Positions 14,285 to 23,069 of a stretch of DNA of 37,256 nucleotides are shown one piece after another. A model generated the notes under the pieces. The model worked only from the letters and a program-made list of their open reading frames with translations, had not been told where the DNA came from and ran no database searches. Source of the stretch: an uncultured Prevotella sp. (lineage in GTDB: Bacteria; Bacteroidota; Bacteroidia; Bacteroidales; Bacteroidaceae). The stretch's first letter is position 1. Each line of letters opens with the position of its first letter. The translations under genes and the position numbers were made by a program. The stretch lies in assembly GCA_900315635.1 (NCBI GenBank), contig OMZV01000023.1, positions 1 through 37,256 on the forward strand, in the 5' to 3' direction.

Positions 14285-15471
14285 AAAGGGTGTGTGCCAT
14301 AATACACCTTCAGCGGAGTACTCAGAATCTTGATGAATCCCTTAGCATCCTCGGCAGTCCAGCCATGTTGCATCTCGCCATACTCACCGAGTTTCGACTT
14401 TGTCAGGTCGTCATCAGAGTCAACGCCGACAGTCTCGAAGCTATATGGACGAAGCTTGAGGATTGCAGTACCATTGACATGACGCTGCGAACTTGTAAGG
14501 AACGCCTCCATGTCAGGCATTACCGGCTCAAGGTACTCACTCTCATGCAGGAACATTCCATACCAGTTGCCAATCTGGTCCTTCCAGTACTGCTGCCACT
14601 TGCTGAGAGTTGACTTCTCAAGCAGACGGTGAGCCTCGATGATAAGCTTTGGAGCTGCTGCCTCGAAGCCGACACGACCCTTGATGCCAATGATGGTATC
14701 GCCGACATTGCAGTCACGGCCAATGGCATAGCTGGCACCAATCTCTTCGATCTTCTGGATAGCCTTGACCTTATCGTCGAAGTGCTCGCCATTGACAGCA
14801 TCGATTTCTCCTTTCTTAAATGTAATCTTCAGGGTCCGGGTTGGCTCCTTGGCTGTGACATGCTTGAGGTAAGCTTCCTCCGGCAGACCTTGTGTCGGGT
14901 CGAGAAGCTCGCCACCACAGATGGATGTTCCCCAAAGTCCTACATTATAAGAATACTTAAGCTTGGTGAAGTCGGCATAGAATCCATGCTCATTGAGGTA
15001 ATCAACCTCCTCCTTACGGCTCAGTGCCTTGTCACGAGTCATGGTTATTATCTCCTTACCCGGCGCAAGGACCTGGAATGTCATATCGAAACGAATCTGG
15101 TCGTTACCGGCTCCGGTACTTCCGTGAGCAATGGCATCGGCTCCAATCTCATTGGCATAGCGGGCAATGGCGATAGCCTGGAAGATACGCTCCGACGAAA
15201 CGGAGATTGGATAGCAGTTATTACGGAGGACATTGCCAAAGATCATGAACTTCAGCGACTTCTCATAGTACTCCTGAGTAACATCAAGGGTGACATACTT
15301 CTTAGCGCCGAGCTTATATGCATTCTCCTCATTCTTCTTCAACTGCTCTGGGCTGAAGCCACCGGTGTTTGCCGATGCTGCATAAACTTCCCAGCCATCC
15401 TGGCTGAGCTTCATCACTGTGTAACTTGTATCAAGACCGCCACTGTAGGCGACAACAACTTTCTTTGCCAT
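14221..15471 (-). CDS. argG: Argininosuccinate synthase
   Basis: ArgG joins citrulline and aspartate with ATP to argininosuccinate. The ATP-pyrophosphatase motif VVAYSGGLDTSYT is at the N-terminus, followed by STGAGNDQIRFD and the GLWGTSICGG region. With the ATG at 15471 (MAKKVVVAYSGG) the protein has 416 residues; a TTG seven codons upstream would overlap the GNAT stop and is less likely. The last 20 residues (SEERRTKNETTKQRYNKNEQ), after the conserved VYYGTHPL, are charged, low-complexity and encoded by the GTGAAGA/GAACGAA repeat, so they are probably an acquired tail. Four bases separate the ATG from the stop of the GNAT gene, which indicates translational coupling. Confidence 0.95.
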   Translation of the reverse strand: MAKKVVVAYSGGLDTSYTVMKLSQDGWEVYAASANTGGFSPEQLKKNEENAYKLGAKKYVTLDVTQEYYEKSLKFMIFGNVLRNNCYPISVSSERIFQAIAIARYANEIGADAIAHGSTGAGNDQIRFDMTFQVLAPGKEIITMTRDKALSRKEEVDYLNEHGFYADFTKLKYSYNVGLWGTSICGGELLDPTQGLPEEAYLKHVTAKEPTRTLKITFKKGEIDAVNGEHFDDKVKAIQKIEEIGASYAIGRDCNVGDTIIGIKGRVGFEAAAPKLIIEAHRLLEKSTLSKWQQYWKDQIGNWYGMFLHESEYLEPVMPDMEAFLTSSQRHVNGTAILKLRPYSFETVGVDSDDDLTKSKLGEYGEMQHGWTAEDAKGFIKILSTPLKVYYGTHPLSEERRTKNETTKQRYNKNEQ

Positions 15472-15475
15472 AGTT

Positions 15476-16075
15476 TTATTCCTTTCCGTCAATTTTCTTT
15501 ATTCTCTCTATCACCTCCGGGCTGAGCTTCGCGGGCAGATGTTCCTCCGGATCGTAGAGCATTGCGGTGCAGATGCAGTAACGACGGTTGGTACGGTGGA
15601 GGACATCAACGTTGATGCAACCCTCACAGCCTCGCCAGAACGACTCATCATCGGTGAGGTCGTTGAACGTAACCGGGTGATAACCAAGCTGTGTGTTCAT
15701 CTTCATCACTGCCGAACCGGACGTCAGGGAGAAGATCTTTGCCTGCGGCCAGCGGACTCGCGCCAGTGTAAAGGTGAGGTTCTTGATTCGCTTCGACAAT
15801 CCCAGTCCACGGTAGTCGGGATGGACTATCAGTCCGGAGGTCGTAACGTATTGTTTGTTGCCCCATGTCTCAATGTAGCTGAATCCGGCAAACTTATCGC
15901 CGTCAAGGGCAATGACGGCCTTTGCCTCACGCATCTTCGTGGCAAGATACTCGTGTGTTCGCTTCGCAATACCGGTGCCACGAACCTTGGCAGCATCGGA
16001 AATTGTCTTCAAAATAGTGTCGACGTACTTCTCATGAGAAGCATCGGCAACAATTACTTGTATGTTATCCTTCAT
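15476..16075 (-). CDS. GNAT acyltransferase, candidate glutamate N-succinyltransferase
   Basis: A 199-residue GNAT-fold protein. The acyl-CoA binding motif A is VHPDYRGLGLSKRIKNLT near residues 88-105, and a beta-4/5 core lies around VIALDGDKFAGFSYIETW. A Cys-containing C-terminal part (WRGCEGCINVDVL, YCICTAML) and a helical end follow. The start overlaps the argR stop by four bases (ATGA), and argG follows after four bases, so it belongs firmly to the arginine operon. No argA or argJ is visible. The best inference is the first pathway step, acylation of glutamate, with succinyl-CoA if the downstream argF' is a guide. I recall that the Bacteroides ortholog has been proposed as N-succinylglutamate synthase but cannot confirm this here. 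Confidence 0.75.
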   Translation of the reverse strand: MKDNIQVIVADASHEKYVDTILKTISDAAKVRGTGIAKRTHEYLATKMREAKAVIALDGDKFAGFSYIETWGNKQYVTTSGLIVHPDYRGLGLSKRIKNLTFTLARVRWPQAKIFSLTSGSAVMKMNTQLGYHPVTFNDLTDDESFWRGCEGCINVDVLHRTNRRYCICTAMLYDPEEHLPAKLSPEVIERIKKIDGKE

Positions 16076-16554
16076 TCTTGTATATCAGGTATTATATAGC
16101 TGAGCTCATCTATAACATCGGCATTGTCTGCGCCTTCCTTTATTACTATAAATATGGTGTCGTCACCGGCAATGGTTCCGAGCACGTCAGGGACATCATT
16201 GTTATCGATGTTGTATGCAATACTGCTTGCATATCCCGGCCGGGTGCGGATGACACCCATATTCCCCGAGAAGTTTATCGACAGAAAACCACTCGTGAGT
16301 TGCATCTCGCTGGCTCGTCGGGGAGTCTTCACCCGTCGGTACATCGTTTCATTTGGCAGAACATAAACATACTTGCCGTTCATGGACGCTGCCTTAGCCA
16401 CCTTCAATTGCTTCAAGTCACGGCTCAGGGTAGCCTGAGTGAGATGGAAGCCTTCCTTGTCGAGTGCCGTAAGCAATTCACTTTGTGAACCGAGTTCCTG
16501 GCTGGAGATGATCATCTTCAAAGCCTCTAGCCTGTCTGTCTTTACTTTCGTCAT
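16072..16554 (-). CDS. argR: Arginine repressor
   Basis: A 160-residue ArgR. The N-terminal winged helix has the characteristic recognition segment LTQATLSRDLKQLKV (about 38-52), where Ser-Arg contacts the operator. The C-terminal oligomerisation and arginine-binding domain carries GTIAGDDTIFIVIKEG, with the GDD arginine-contact motif. It is the first gene of the cluster, its stop overlaps the GNAT start by four bases, and its own promoter at 16579-16609 is overlapped by inverted repeats that could be ARG boxes. Autoregulation and control of the downstream arginine genes are therefore likely. Confidence 0.95.
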   Translation of the reverse strand: MTKVKTDRLEALKMIISSQELGSQSELLTALDKEGFHLTQATLSRDLKQLKVAKAASMNGKYVYVLPNETMYRRVKTPRRASEMQLTSGFLSINFSGNMGVIRTRPGYASSIAYNIDNNDVPDVLGTIAGDDTIFIVIKEGADNADVIDELSYIIPDIQE

Positions 16555-16578
16555 AGGATATTTATTCGTTTATGTTTG

Positions 16579-16609
16579 CAAAGATATACAATTTTGCTAG
16601 TATATGCAA
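16579..16609 (-). promoter_or_regulatory. argR promoter
   Basis: On the minus strand TTG (16609-16607) is followed after 20 bases by TATCTTTG (16586-16579), a good Bacteroidetes promoter. Transcription would start close to the argR ATG, giving a very short leader. Confidence 0.65.
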
Positions 16610-16682
16610 GATTAAATGCAATTATTTGCGATAAAAACTTATGATTTATTAGTTATTGCATATATTTTCGAATTATATTCAA
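16601..16682. promoter_or_regulatory. Possible ARG-box operators
   Basis: GCAATTATTTGC (16618-16629) is an inverted repeat with a 4-base centre. TATATGCAA (16601-16609) and TTGCATATA (16656-16664) are exact inverses, and GAATTATATTC (16670-16680) resembles the ARG-box half-sites GAAT/ATTC. They overlap or lie just upstream of the argR -33 element. Assignment to ArgR is inference. Confidence 0.4.
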
Positions 16683-16847
16683 TAAAATCGGTTCATTTAC
16701 CTATTATATTATATATACAATAATTATTCAGTTAGCAAAGAACGTCGCCCCTAACGAAAGTAATGTAAATTATTATTCAATAAATACGATTTTTCAAACT
16801 AAGGAAAATCATCTTTATAACTATTTGGCTATCAACATCTTGCAAAA

Positions 16848-16970
16848 CGATGCCAAACAACGTTGTAAAACATACCCAATTAGAGCGTAAAAGATACCCG
16901 ATTACAAGCTAAAACGGTATCTTTTACGCTCTAATTCAGCACCGGCTACACGCCGTGTAAATATATTTCT
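16848..16970. repeat. 22-bp-period dispersed element, copy A
   Basis: GTAAAACATACCCAATT (16865) and GTAAAAGATACCCGATT (16887) are followed by a degenerate unit (CTAAAACGGTATC, 16909), spaced exactly 22 bases. A perfect 21-base inverted repeat (16878-16898 with 16916-16936) overlies the array. The element ends in GTGTAAATATATTTC. A related copy is at 28787-28930. The rest of this 418-base gap (16555-16972) holds the argR promoter and AT-rich sequence without a gene. The hairpin could also terminate the BI-1 transcript. Confidence 0.8.
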
Positions 16971-16972
16971 GT

Positions 16973-17695
16973 TTAATTATCGTTCCTGCCGAAGATGCGG
17001 AGCAAGTAGAGGAACAGGTTGATGAAGTCGAGGTAGAGGTTCAATGCTCCGAGCAAGGCAATCTTCTGCGCGCCCTCGTCAGCAGCCGGAGCTAGTGCCA
17101 GCGTCTGCTTAATCTGCTGGGCGTCCCAAGCTGTCAGTCCGACGAAAATCAATACTCCTGCATAACTGATTATCAAGTCGAAGGTATTGTTGCCGACAAA
17201 CAGGTTGACTATCGAGGCTATCACAATACCTATCAATGCCATGAGCAGTATGCCGCCAAACTTCGTCAGGTCACGCTTTGTCGTCGAGCCGATGAATGCC
17301 ATTGCCGCAAAAGTACCGGCAGTTATGAAGAACACTTCTGTAATGGTAGTTTGTGCGTAAGCCACAAATATGAATGACAGCAGTGCTCCGTTCAGCACCG
17401 AGTAGACGGCGAACCATATTGTTGCCGACATCAGCGACAAACGGTTGATGCGTGCCGAGACAAGGATGACTATTGCAAACTCGCCTATAATCATTCCCCA
17501 GAAAAGAATCGGGTTGGTATATATCGACATCATCAGCCCCGGCGATGCTGCTACCATGTAAGCCGTAATTCCGGTAATAGCCAGCGCAAGGGTCATCCAA
17601 AGATATACCTTTTTCATTAGTGCCGGAAAGGCTACCTGCATGTCCAGACCGCGTTCTTTATCACTGATTACTCTTGTAAAATCGTTGTATTCCAT
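16973..17695 (-). CDS. BI-1/YccA-family inner membrane protein
   Basis: A 240-residue polytopic membrane protein of the Bax inhibitor-1/YccA/YbhL family. About seven hydrophobic segments follow a short polar N-terminus (MEYNDFTRVISDKERGLDMQ), including the LWMTLALAITGITAYMVA and LIVFVGLTAWDAQQIKQ-like stretches. The conserved C-terminal Asp region (ILIFVGLTAWDAQ, then LNLYLDFINLFLYLLRIFG) is intact. Bacterial relatives act as pH-sensitive calcium leak channels or as FtsH modulators. I chose the ATG at 17695; a TTG at 17731 upstream lies in the -7 box of its own promoter. It stands alone between argR and the divergent sus operon. Confidence 0.9.
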   Translation of the reverse strand: MEYNDFTRVISDKERGLDMQVAFPALMKKVYLWMTLALAITGITAYMVAASPGLMMSIYTNPILFWGMIIGEFAIVILVSARINRLSLMSATIWFAVYSVLNGALLSFIFVAYAQTTITEVFFITAGTFAAMAFIGSTTKRDLTKFGGILLMALIGIVIASIVNLFVGNNTFDLIISYAGVLIFVGLTAWDAQQIKQTLALAPAADEGAQKIALLGALNLYLDFINLFLYLLRIFGRNDN

Positions 17696-17728
17696 CTGAT
17701 TTTCTTTTATAATGTAATAATGTGGGTA

Positions 17729-17760
17729 CAAATATAGACTTTATATTTCATTCCACCAAA
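17729..17760 (-). promoter_or_regulatory. BI-1 gene promoter
   Basis: TTTG (17760-17757), 20 bases, then TATATTTG (17736-17729) on the minus strand. The start lies 34 bases before the ATG at 17695, which rules out the upstream TTG. Confidence 0.7.
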
Positions 17761-17951
17761 TAATTTACTCTCCATTTGCAACTTTAACTACCCTTAACTA
17801 CAAAATATCATACCGGTAATAATCGACATAAAGCCCGCTATAATACTATATTTGCGTCAGCAAGGCCTAACCCGTTACAAATTATACATATATTGGCAAC
17901 AAATCAGACATTACGGGGACGGCAAATGCAAAAAAATTAACATAAAAATTG

Positions 17952-17982
17952 TTGTACGTTTATAAAAAAAAGATTATCTTTG
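17952..17982 (+). promoter_or_regulatory. susC operon promoter
   Basis: TTG at 17952-17954 is followed after 20 bases by TATCTTTG (17975-17982). The predicted leader is about 125 bases and contains the tandem 16-bp repeat. A second possible -7 box (TATATTTG, 17847-17854) has no good partner. I see no gene in the 420-base divergent gap. Confidence 0.65.
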
Positions 17983-18022
17983 CAAACGAAATCCTAATAA
18001 CGGAACAAACCTATCCTACGAT

Positions 18023-18054
18023 TACGGTACACTTGAAATACGGTACACTTGAAA
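18023..18054 (+). repeat. Perfect 16-bp tandem repeat in the susC leader
   Basis: TACGGTACACTTGAAA occurs twice without a gap (18023-18038 and 18039-18054), between the predicted transcription start and the ATG. A control site is possible, or a simple duplication. Confidence 0.85.
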
Positions 18055-18115
18055 TAAAGATAAAGCATAAATCTAATATAACAGTAAATCAATTAAAAAC
18101 CAAAAACAAGTAATT

Positions 18116-21100
18116 ATGGGAAAAACATTTCAAGATGATTGCAGAGCGTCATTGCTTTGCAAGCTTGCCTTGATAGCATTTCTGCTATTCCCGGCAATGA
18201 ATGTTCTCCAGGCTGGTACGCTCAGCGCCAAGACTGTTACTGGTACGGTTGTTTCCGCAATCGACCACGAGCCCCTCATCGGAGCCACAGTCCAAGTGTT
18301 AGGCACACAGACCGGAGCCGTTACCGACCTTGACGGTGCGTTCACCGTTGAAGTCAACGACGACCAGACTTTGGTTTTCTCATACGTGGGCTATGTAACC
18401 CAGAGAATCAAAGTCGGCAGTAAGACCAACATCCACATCGCACTTGAGGAGGACAACCAAAGCCTCGAGGATGTAGTGGTCATCGGTTATGGTGTACAGA
18501 AGAAGAAACTTGTAACCGGCGCTACCACACAGCTCAAGGGTGACGATGTAGCTAAGCTAAACACTAACAACGCATTGCAGGCTATGCAGGGTCAGACCCC
18601 TGGTGTGAACATCATCTCTGAGAATGGTCAGCCAGGCGCCGGAATGAAGGTTATCATCCGTGGTCAGGGCTCTAACATCAGCAACTCACCTCTTTATGTA
18701 GTTGATGGTGTATCCGGTGTTGACATTAATAAGATCAACCCTGCCGACATCGAGAGCATTGACGTCCTGAAGGATGCCGCATCAACAGCCATCTACGGTG
18801 CTGCAGGTGCCAACGGTGTTATTCTCGTAACAACAAAGAGCGGCAAGGAAGGCAAGGCTCAGGTCAGCTTCGACGCTTATTGGGGCTGGCAGAGCGCTAC
18901 CCGCAAGGTTAAGATGCTCAACGCCGACCAGTACATGACTCTTATGGACGAGCAGAGCCTGAACTCAGGCGGTGCTCCTTACGACTGGAGCAAGTATCCA
19001 ATCTATGACGCCAACGGTAATGTCAACAATACCAACTGGATGTCTGAGATGTTCAAGAACGGTGCCCCTCAGTCTAACTACAACCTCGGTATTACCGGCG
19101 GTGGCAAGCAGACTACCTACGCTGTATCTCTCGGCTATCTCAACCAGGAAGGTATCGTCGGCGGTAAGAACGCTTCTAACTACGGACGTTACAACTTCCG
19201 TGGCAACTTCACACAGAAACTTTATGGCGACCTGCTGAAGATCGGTGAGAACATCAGCTTCTCTTATATCAACCAGCGCGGTATCGGATCAGGCAACATG
19301 TACAACAACGCACTGCGCCCTGCATTCGGTACAACACCTCTGCTTCCTGTCTACTTGCAGCCGGATGGCCGTCCTGACCTGAACAACGGTTACTCTTATT
19401 CTACAGCTACCGACTGGTACCAGTATGATACCAACCCTGTCGCTGCAATGTACCGTTCACACAACAAGACTCACGCTCAGAACTGGGTAGCTAACGTATT
19501 CGCTGACATCCAGCCTATCAAGAACTTGATATTCCACACTCAGCTTGCTTTCAAGCACAATACAAGCGACTATCGTTCTTATCGTCCGGCTTATACCGCA
19601 ACGACCAACGACGGATACTCAAAAAATCAAGTTCAGCAGTCTACATACAATGGCTGGTCACTCGAGTGGATCAACACTTTGACCTATCAGTTCAGCCTTG
19701 CAAAGAACAACTTCACCGTAATGGTAGGTACCGATGCCAGCCGCAACCAGGGTGTAAACCTCAATGGTTCTGGTACTCTGAACGAGCTTCTCGACAGCTG
19801 GGCAACAGCTTATCTTGACAACACCGAGACTCGTAACGGTGCTTACCGCGGCTATCCTGACGATGAGTACAAGACAATGTCTTATCTCGGCCGTATATCT
19901 TGGGACTACGACGGAACTTACATGGCTACATTCTCTCTACGTAACGATGGTGACTCTCGTTTCGCAAAGGGACATCAGCACAAGACATTCCCGGCTGTCA
20001 GCGCAGGCTGGATCATCACTAACGAGAAATTCATGAAGCCGGTTCTCCCGGTTATGGATTACTTGAAGATTCGTGCAAGCTGGGGTCAGAACGGTAACGC
20101 TACCGCTCCTGCTTACCAGTGGGCTGCACAGATTCTCGCTACCGGAGCTGGCTACAACTTCGGAACTGGCAAGGGTACTTCTCTCAATACTAACGGTGCT
20201 TATCCGTACAACCTCGCTAATGAGAACCTCGGATGGGAGACATCAGAGCAGACAGACCTCGGTATCGACGCTCGATTCTTCCGCAGCCGCTTGAACCTGA
20301 ACTTCGACTACTACTGGAAGAAGACTAAGGATTGGGTCGTTCAGGCTCCTGTCATCGCTACATCAGGTGCTGAGGCTCCTTACATCAACGGTGGTGATGT
20401 AAACAACAATGGTTTCGAGCTCGCTCTGAGCTGGAACGACAACATTGGCAAGGACTTCCGTTACAACATTGGTGCTAACATGGCTTATAATAAAAATAAG
20501 GTAAAGAACCTGAAGACTGCCGATGGTATTATTCATGGTTCTACCAACATCATGTTCAACAACCAGCGTGAGTTCTACCGCATCTCTGAGAACCATGCTA
20601 TGGGTTACTTCTGGGGCTACAAGACCGACGGTCTGTTCCAGACTCAGGAAGACATCGACAACTGGGTTGCTGCAGGCAACGGTATCAAGAGCGGCACAAA
20701 GCCTGGTGATGTTCGCTTCGTCGACCTCAACCACGATGGTCAGATCAACGACGACGATAAGGTTGACCTCGGTAATGGTATTCCAAAGTGGAACTTCGGT
20801 TTCACAGCCGGATTCACATACAAGAACTTCGACTTCAACATGGTTTGGAGCGGCATGGCTGGATTCAAGGTTGCCAACGGTGGTTACCGCAACTGGGGTA
20901 ACGCCGACCAGAGCAACTACACCACACGATTCCTCGACCGTTGGACCGGTCCTGGTACATCTAACTCTATTCCACGCCTCGTCAACGGTGATATAAGCTG
21001 GACTGACTTCTCTGAGCTTTACCTTGAGAGCGGCAACTTCATCCGTCTCGCCAACGTAACTCTAGGCTACGACTTCGCTCCGCTTCTCAGAGCTAAGTTC

Positions 21101-21271
21101 CTCAGCCAGCTGCGTCTCTACTTCCAGGCACAGAACCTCTTCACACTCACCAACTACAGCGGAATGGACCCGGAAGTCGGTTTCGGTCAGGACGCATGGA
21201 TGAACGGTATCGATACCGGTGTCTATCCTCACGCTCGTACATTCCTCTTTGGTGTCAACGTTAAGTTCTAA
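18116..21271 (+). CDS. susC: SusC-type TonB-dependent outer-membrane transporter
   Basis: A 1051-residue transporter that imports oligosaccharides across the outer membrane with energy from TonB. After a signal sequence (hydrophobic LALIAFLLFPAMNVLQAG) comes a carboxypeptidase-regulatory-like domain (about 40-115, GTVVSAIDHEPLIGATVQV), the TonB-box region DVVVIGYGVQKKK, the plug with NALQAMQGQTPGVNI and PLYVVDGV, and a 22-strand barrel ending in the aromatic FLFGVNVKF. Codon use is strongly biased to C/G-ending codons, as in highly expressed genes. It opens the five-gene operon; susD follows after 20 bases. A promoter and a tandem 16-bp repeat lie upstream. No HTCS or ECF regulator is visible nearby. 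Confidence 0.96.
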   Translation: MGKTFQDDCRASLLCKLALIAFLLFPAMNVLQAGTLSAKTVTGTVVSAIDHEPLIGATVQVLGTQTGAVTDLDGAFTVEVNDDQTLVFSYVGYVTQRIKVGSKTNIHIALEEDNQSLEDVVVIGYGVQKKKLVTGATTQLKGDDVAKLNTNNALQAMQGQTPGVNIISENGQPGAGMKVIIRGQGSNISNSPLYVVDGVSGVDINKINPADIESIDVLKDAASTAIYGAAGANGVILVTTKSGKEGKAQVSFDAYWGWQSATRKVKMLNADQYMTLMDEQSLNSGGAPYDWSKYPIYDANGNVNNTNWMSEMFKNGAPQSNYNLGITGGGKQTTYAVSLGYLNQEGIVGGKNASNYGRYNFRGNFTQKLYGDLLKIGENISFSYINQRGIGSGNMYNNALRPAFGTTPLLPVYLQPDGRPDLNNGYSYSTATDWYQYDTNPVAAMYRSHNKTHAQNWVANVFADIQPIKNLIFHTQLAFKHNTSDYRSYRPAYTATTNDGYSKNQVQQSTYNGWSLEWINTLTYQFSLAKNNFTVMVGTDASRNQGVNLNGSGTLNELLDSWATAYLDNTETRNGAYRGYPDDEYKTMSYLGRISWDYDGTYMATFSLRNDGDSRFAKGHQHKTFPAVSAGWIITNEKFMKPVLPVMDYLKIRASWGQNGNATAPAYQWAAQILATGAGYNFGTGKGTSLNTNGAYPYNLANENLGWETSEQTDLGIDARFFRSRLNLNFDYYWKKTKDWVVQAPVIATSGAEAPYINGGDVNNNGFELALSWNDNIGKDFRYNIGANMAYNKNKVKNLKTADGIIHGSTNIMFNNQREFYRISENHAMGYFWGYKTDGLFQTQEDIDNWVAAGNGIKSGTKPGDVRFVDLNHDGQINDDDKVDLGNGIPKWNFGFTAGFTYKNFDFNMVWSGMAGFKVANGGYRNWGNADQSNYTTRFLDRWTGPGTSNSIPRLVNGDISWTDFSELYLESGNFIRLANVTLGYDFAPLLRAKFLSQLRLYFQAQNLFTLTNYSGMDPEVGFGQDAWMNGIDTGVYPHARTFLFGVNVKF

Positions 21272-21291
21272 TATTTAATAAGGAAACAGAT

Positions 21292-22992
21292 ATGAAAACT
21301 TCAAATATCAAAATAGCCGCTTTGGGACTGTTAGCCCTCGGACTTGCCTCTTGCGGCGACGATTATCTGGACACCAGTTCTAAGACTTCGCTCAACTCAG
21401 AGTCCTTCTACTCGAACGAGGCCCAGGCAAACGCAGCCGTCGTGGGATGCTACGATGGCTACCAGGCAACCGTTTCGGAAGGTTGCTGGCCAAACCTATT
21501 CCTTGCTTCCGAGTTCGCTAGCGACGATTGCTACGGTGGTGGTGGTCCTGACGACCGTTCTTGCCGTGTGCTCGACCGCATGGACTTAAACTATAGCACC
21601 AGCGATGTAAGTGCATTCGAAGCAACATGGGAGTGGTATTACAAAGCCATCAACCGTTGTAACTTGTTCTTGCAGAAGAATAATCCAGGCATTTACTCAT
21701 CCAACGATGCCTACAAGGCTGCTACAGGTGAGGCTCGCGCTCTGCGTGGACTGGAATACTTCGACCTAGTTCGCTTGTTCGAGAATGTGCCTCTGATCAC
21801 GACTCCTACACAGGACATCGTTCCGCAGGCTTCTCCTGACAGCGTCTATGCTCAGATTGTTGCTGACCTTAAGTATGCTGCCGACAGCATTCCTACATCT
21901 TATTACACCGACAAGAGTACTACTCTCGGACGTATAACATCATACGCAGCAGGCGCCATGCTGGCTCGTGTATACTTGTTCTATGATGGAGTTTACAACA
22001 ACAACGGACGTGGCACAATGCCTGGTGGTCTGACTGCTGCCGACGCTCTCGCTTACTGCGAGAAGGCTATCAACTCTAATCAGTACAGCCTTGAGCCAAA
22101 CTTCAAGGATCTTTGGCCTGCAGCTTCTACAACAGCTTCTACAAAGGAAGATGGTTGGAAGAACACATACAAAGAGGCTAGCAACGAAATTGTTTGGGTT
22201 GTAAAGTTCAACAACGACCAGGACTGGAGCAACTCTAACCACAATGGTAACCGTTTCATTGTCGACCTTGGTATGCGTAACGTCACAGCTTATGCACCTT
22301 ACGGAAATGGTTGGGGTCAGGCTCCTATCACTCAGGCTGCTGAGTCTAAGTTCCTTGACAATGATACACGTAAGGACGCTACAATCATTGACGCCAAGTC
22401 TATCGGTGCTTTCGACGCTCAGGCTTCTACCGACTGCATGGACTACACTGGCTTTATCAACAAGAAGTACTGCCCGCTGATATTCACTGATGGTACATCT
22501 ATCGCTGCTTATCAGGCAAGTGCTGAGATTTCTGGTGCTAACTTCCAGACTTCTCAGGATCAGGACTGGATTCTCATGCGCTACTCTGACGTTCTGCTGA
22601 TGGCTGCCGAGCTTGGAAGTCCAAACGCAACACGTTACTTCAACTTGGTTCGTGAGCGTGCTTACGGCAACACCGACCACGATATTGCAGGCACACCGAC
22701 AATCCAGCAGATTTGGGACGAGCGTCGTCTTGAGTTCATGGGTGAAGGTATTCGCTACTTCGACCTCCGTCGTCAGGGCCTCGATGCATTCGTAACAGCT
22801 GAGGTTAACCAAGCAACAATCAACGGCAAAGCCGGTGGTGCGCCAGCAACAGTATACAACAATACTGAAGCTGAAACTACTGCAAGCACTTACCAGGATG
22901 CAAACTTCCGCACAAAACGCGGCTTCTTCATGATTCCTAACGACCAGATTACACTTTCTGGTGGCGTCTACAAGCAGAATCCTGGATGGTAA
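21292..22992 (+). CDS. susD: SusD-type glycan-binding lipoprotein
   Basis: A 566-residue surface lipoprotein that closes over the SusC barrel and binds glycan. The lipobox is LASC with Cys21, followed by GDDYLDTSSK, typical for the family. TPR-like helices fill the N-terminal half (AINRCNLFLQ, ATGEARALRGLEYFDLVRLF), and the C-terminal part has ILMRYSDVLLMAAEL, IWDERRLEFMGEGIRYFDLRR and the terminal NPGW, all SusD hallmarks. It forms a pair with the SusC at 18116. Stretches of acid and aromatic residues around 75-95 could take part in sugar binding. Confidence 0.96.
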   Translation: MKTSNIKIAALGLLALGLASCGDDYLDTSSKTSLNSESFYSNEAQANAAVVGCYDGYQATVSEGCWPNLFLASEFASDDCYGGGGPDDRSCRVLDRMDLNYSTSDVSAFEATWEWYYKAINRCNLFLQKNNPGIYSSNDAYKAATGEARALRGLEYFDLVRLFENVPLITTPTQDIVPQASPDSVYAQIVADLKYAADSIPTSYYTDKSTTLGRITSYAAGAMLARVYLFYDGVYNNNGRGTMPGGLTAADALAYCEKAINSNQYSLEPNFKDLWPAASTTASTKEDGWKNTYKEASNEIVWVVKFNNDQDWSNSNHNGNRFIVDLGMRNVTAYAPYGNGWGQAPITQAAESKFLDNDTRKDATIIDAKSIGAFDAQASTDCMDYTGFINKKYCPLIFTDGTSIAAYQASAEISGANFQTSQDQDWILMRYSDVLLMAAELGSPNATRYFNLVRERAYGNTDHDIAGTPTIQQIWDERRLEFMGEGIRYFDLRRQGLDAFVTAEVNQATINGKAGGAPATVYNNTEAETTASTYQDANFRTKRGFFMIPNDQITLSGGVYKQNPGW

Positions 22993-23009
22993 AATAAAAT
23001 AAGTTCATA

Positions 23010-23069
23010 AGTCTTTAAGTTTATAAGTCTGCCGATTCGCATGAATCCGGGCTTAGAAACTTAAAGACT
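23010..23069. repeat. Inverted repeat with inner hairpin between susD and the next lipoprotein gene
   Basis: AGTCTTTAAGTTT (23010-23022) and its exact complement AAACTTAAAGACT (23057-23069) flank a smaller hairpin GATTCGCATGAATC (23034-23047). Further word-like copies ('taagtttataagtct', 'aagaaactcaaaaactaaag') extend on both sides. It may stabilise or partly terminate the susCD transcript. Confidence 0.8.

Noticed and set aside
14629-15525. 298-codon open frame antisense to argG
   Set aside because: A shadow of the biased argG codons; no start signals, no family features, and ArgG motifs are certain on the other strand.
17696-17731. TTG start 12 codons upstream for the BI-1 protein
   Set aside because: The TTG is part of the TATATTTG -7 box, so it precedes the transcription start.
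21940-22812. 290-codon open frame antisense to susD
   Set aside because: Shadow frame; SusD motifs cover the same bases and no promoter fits.
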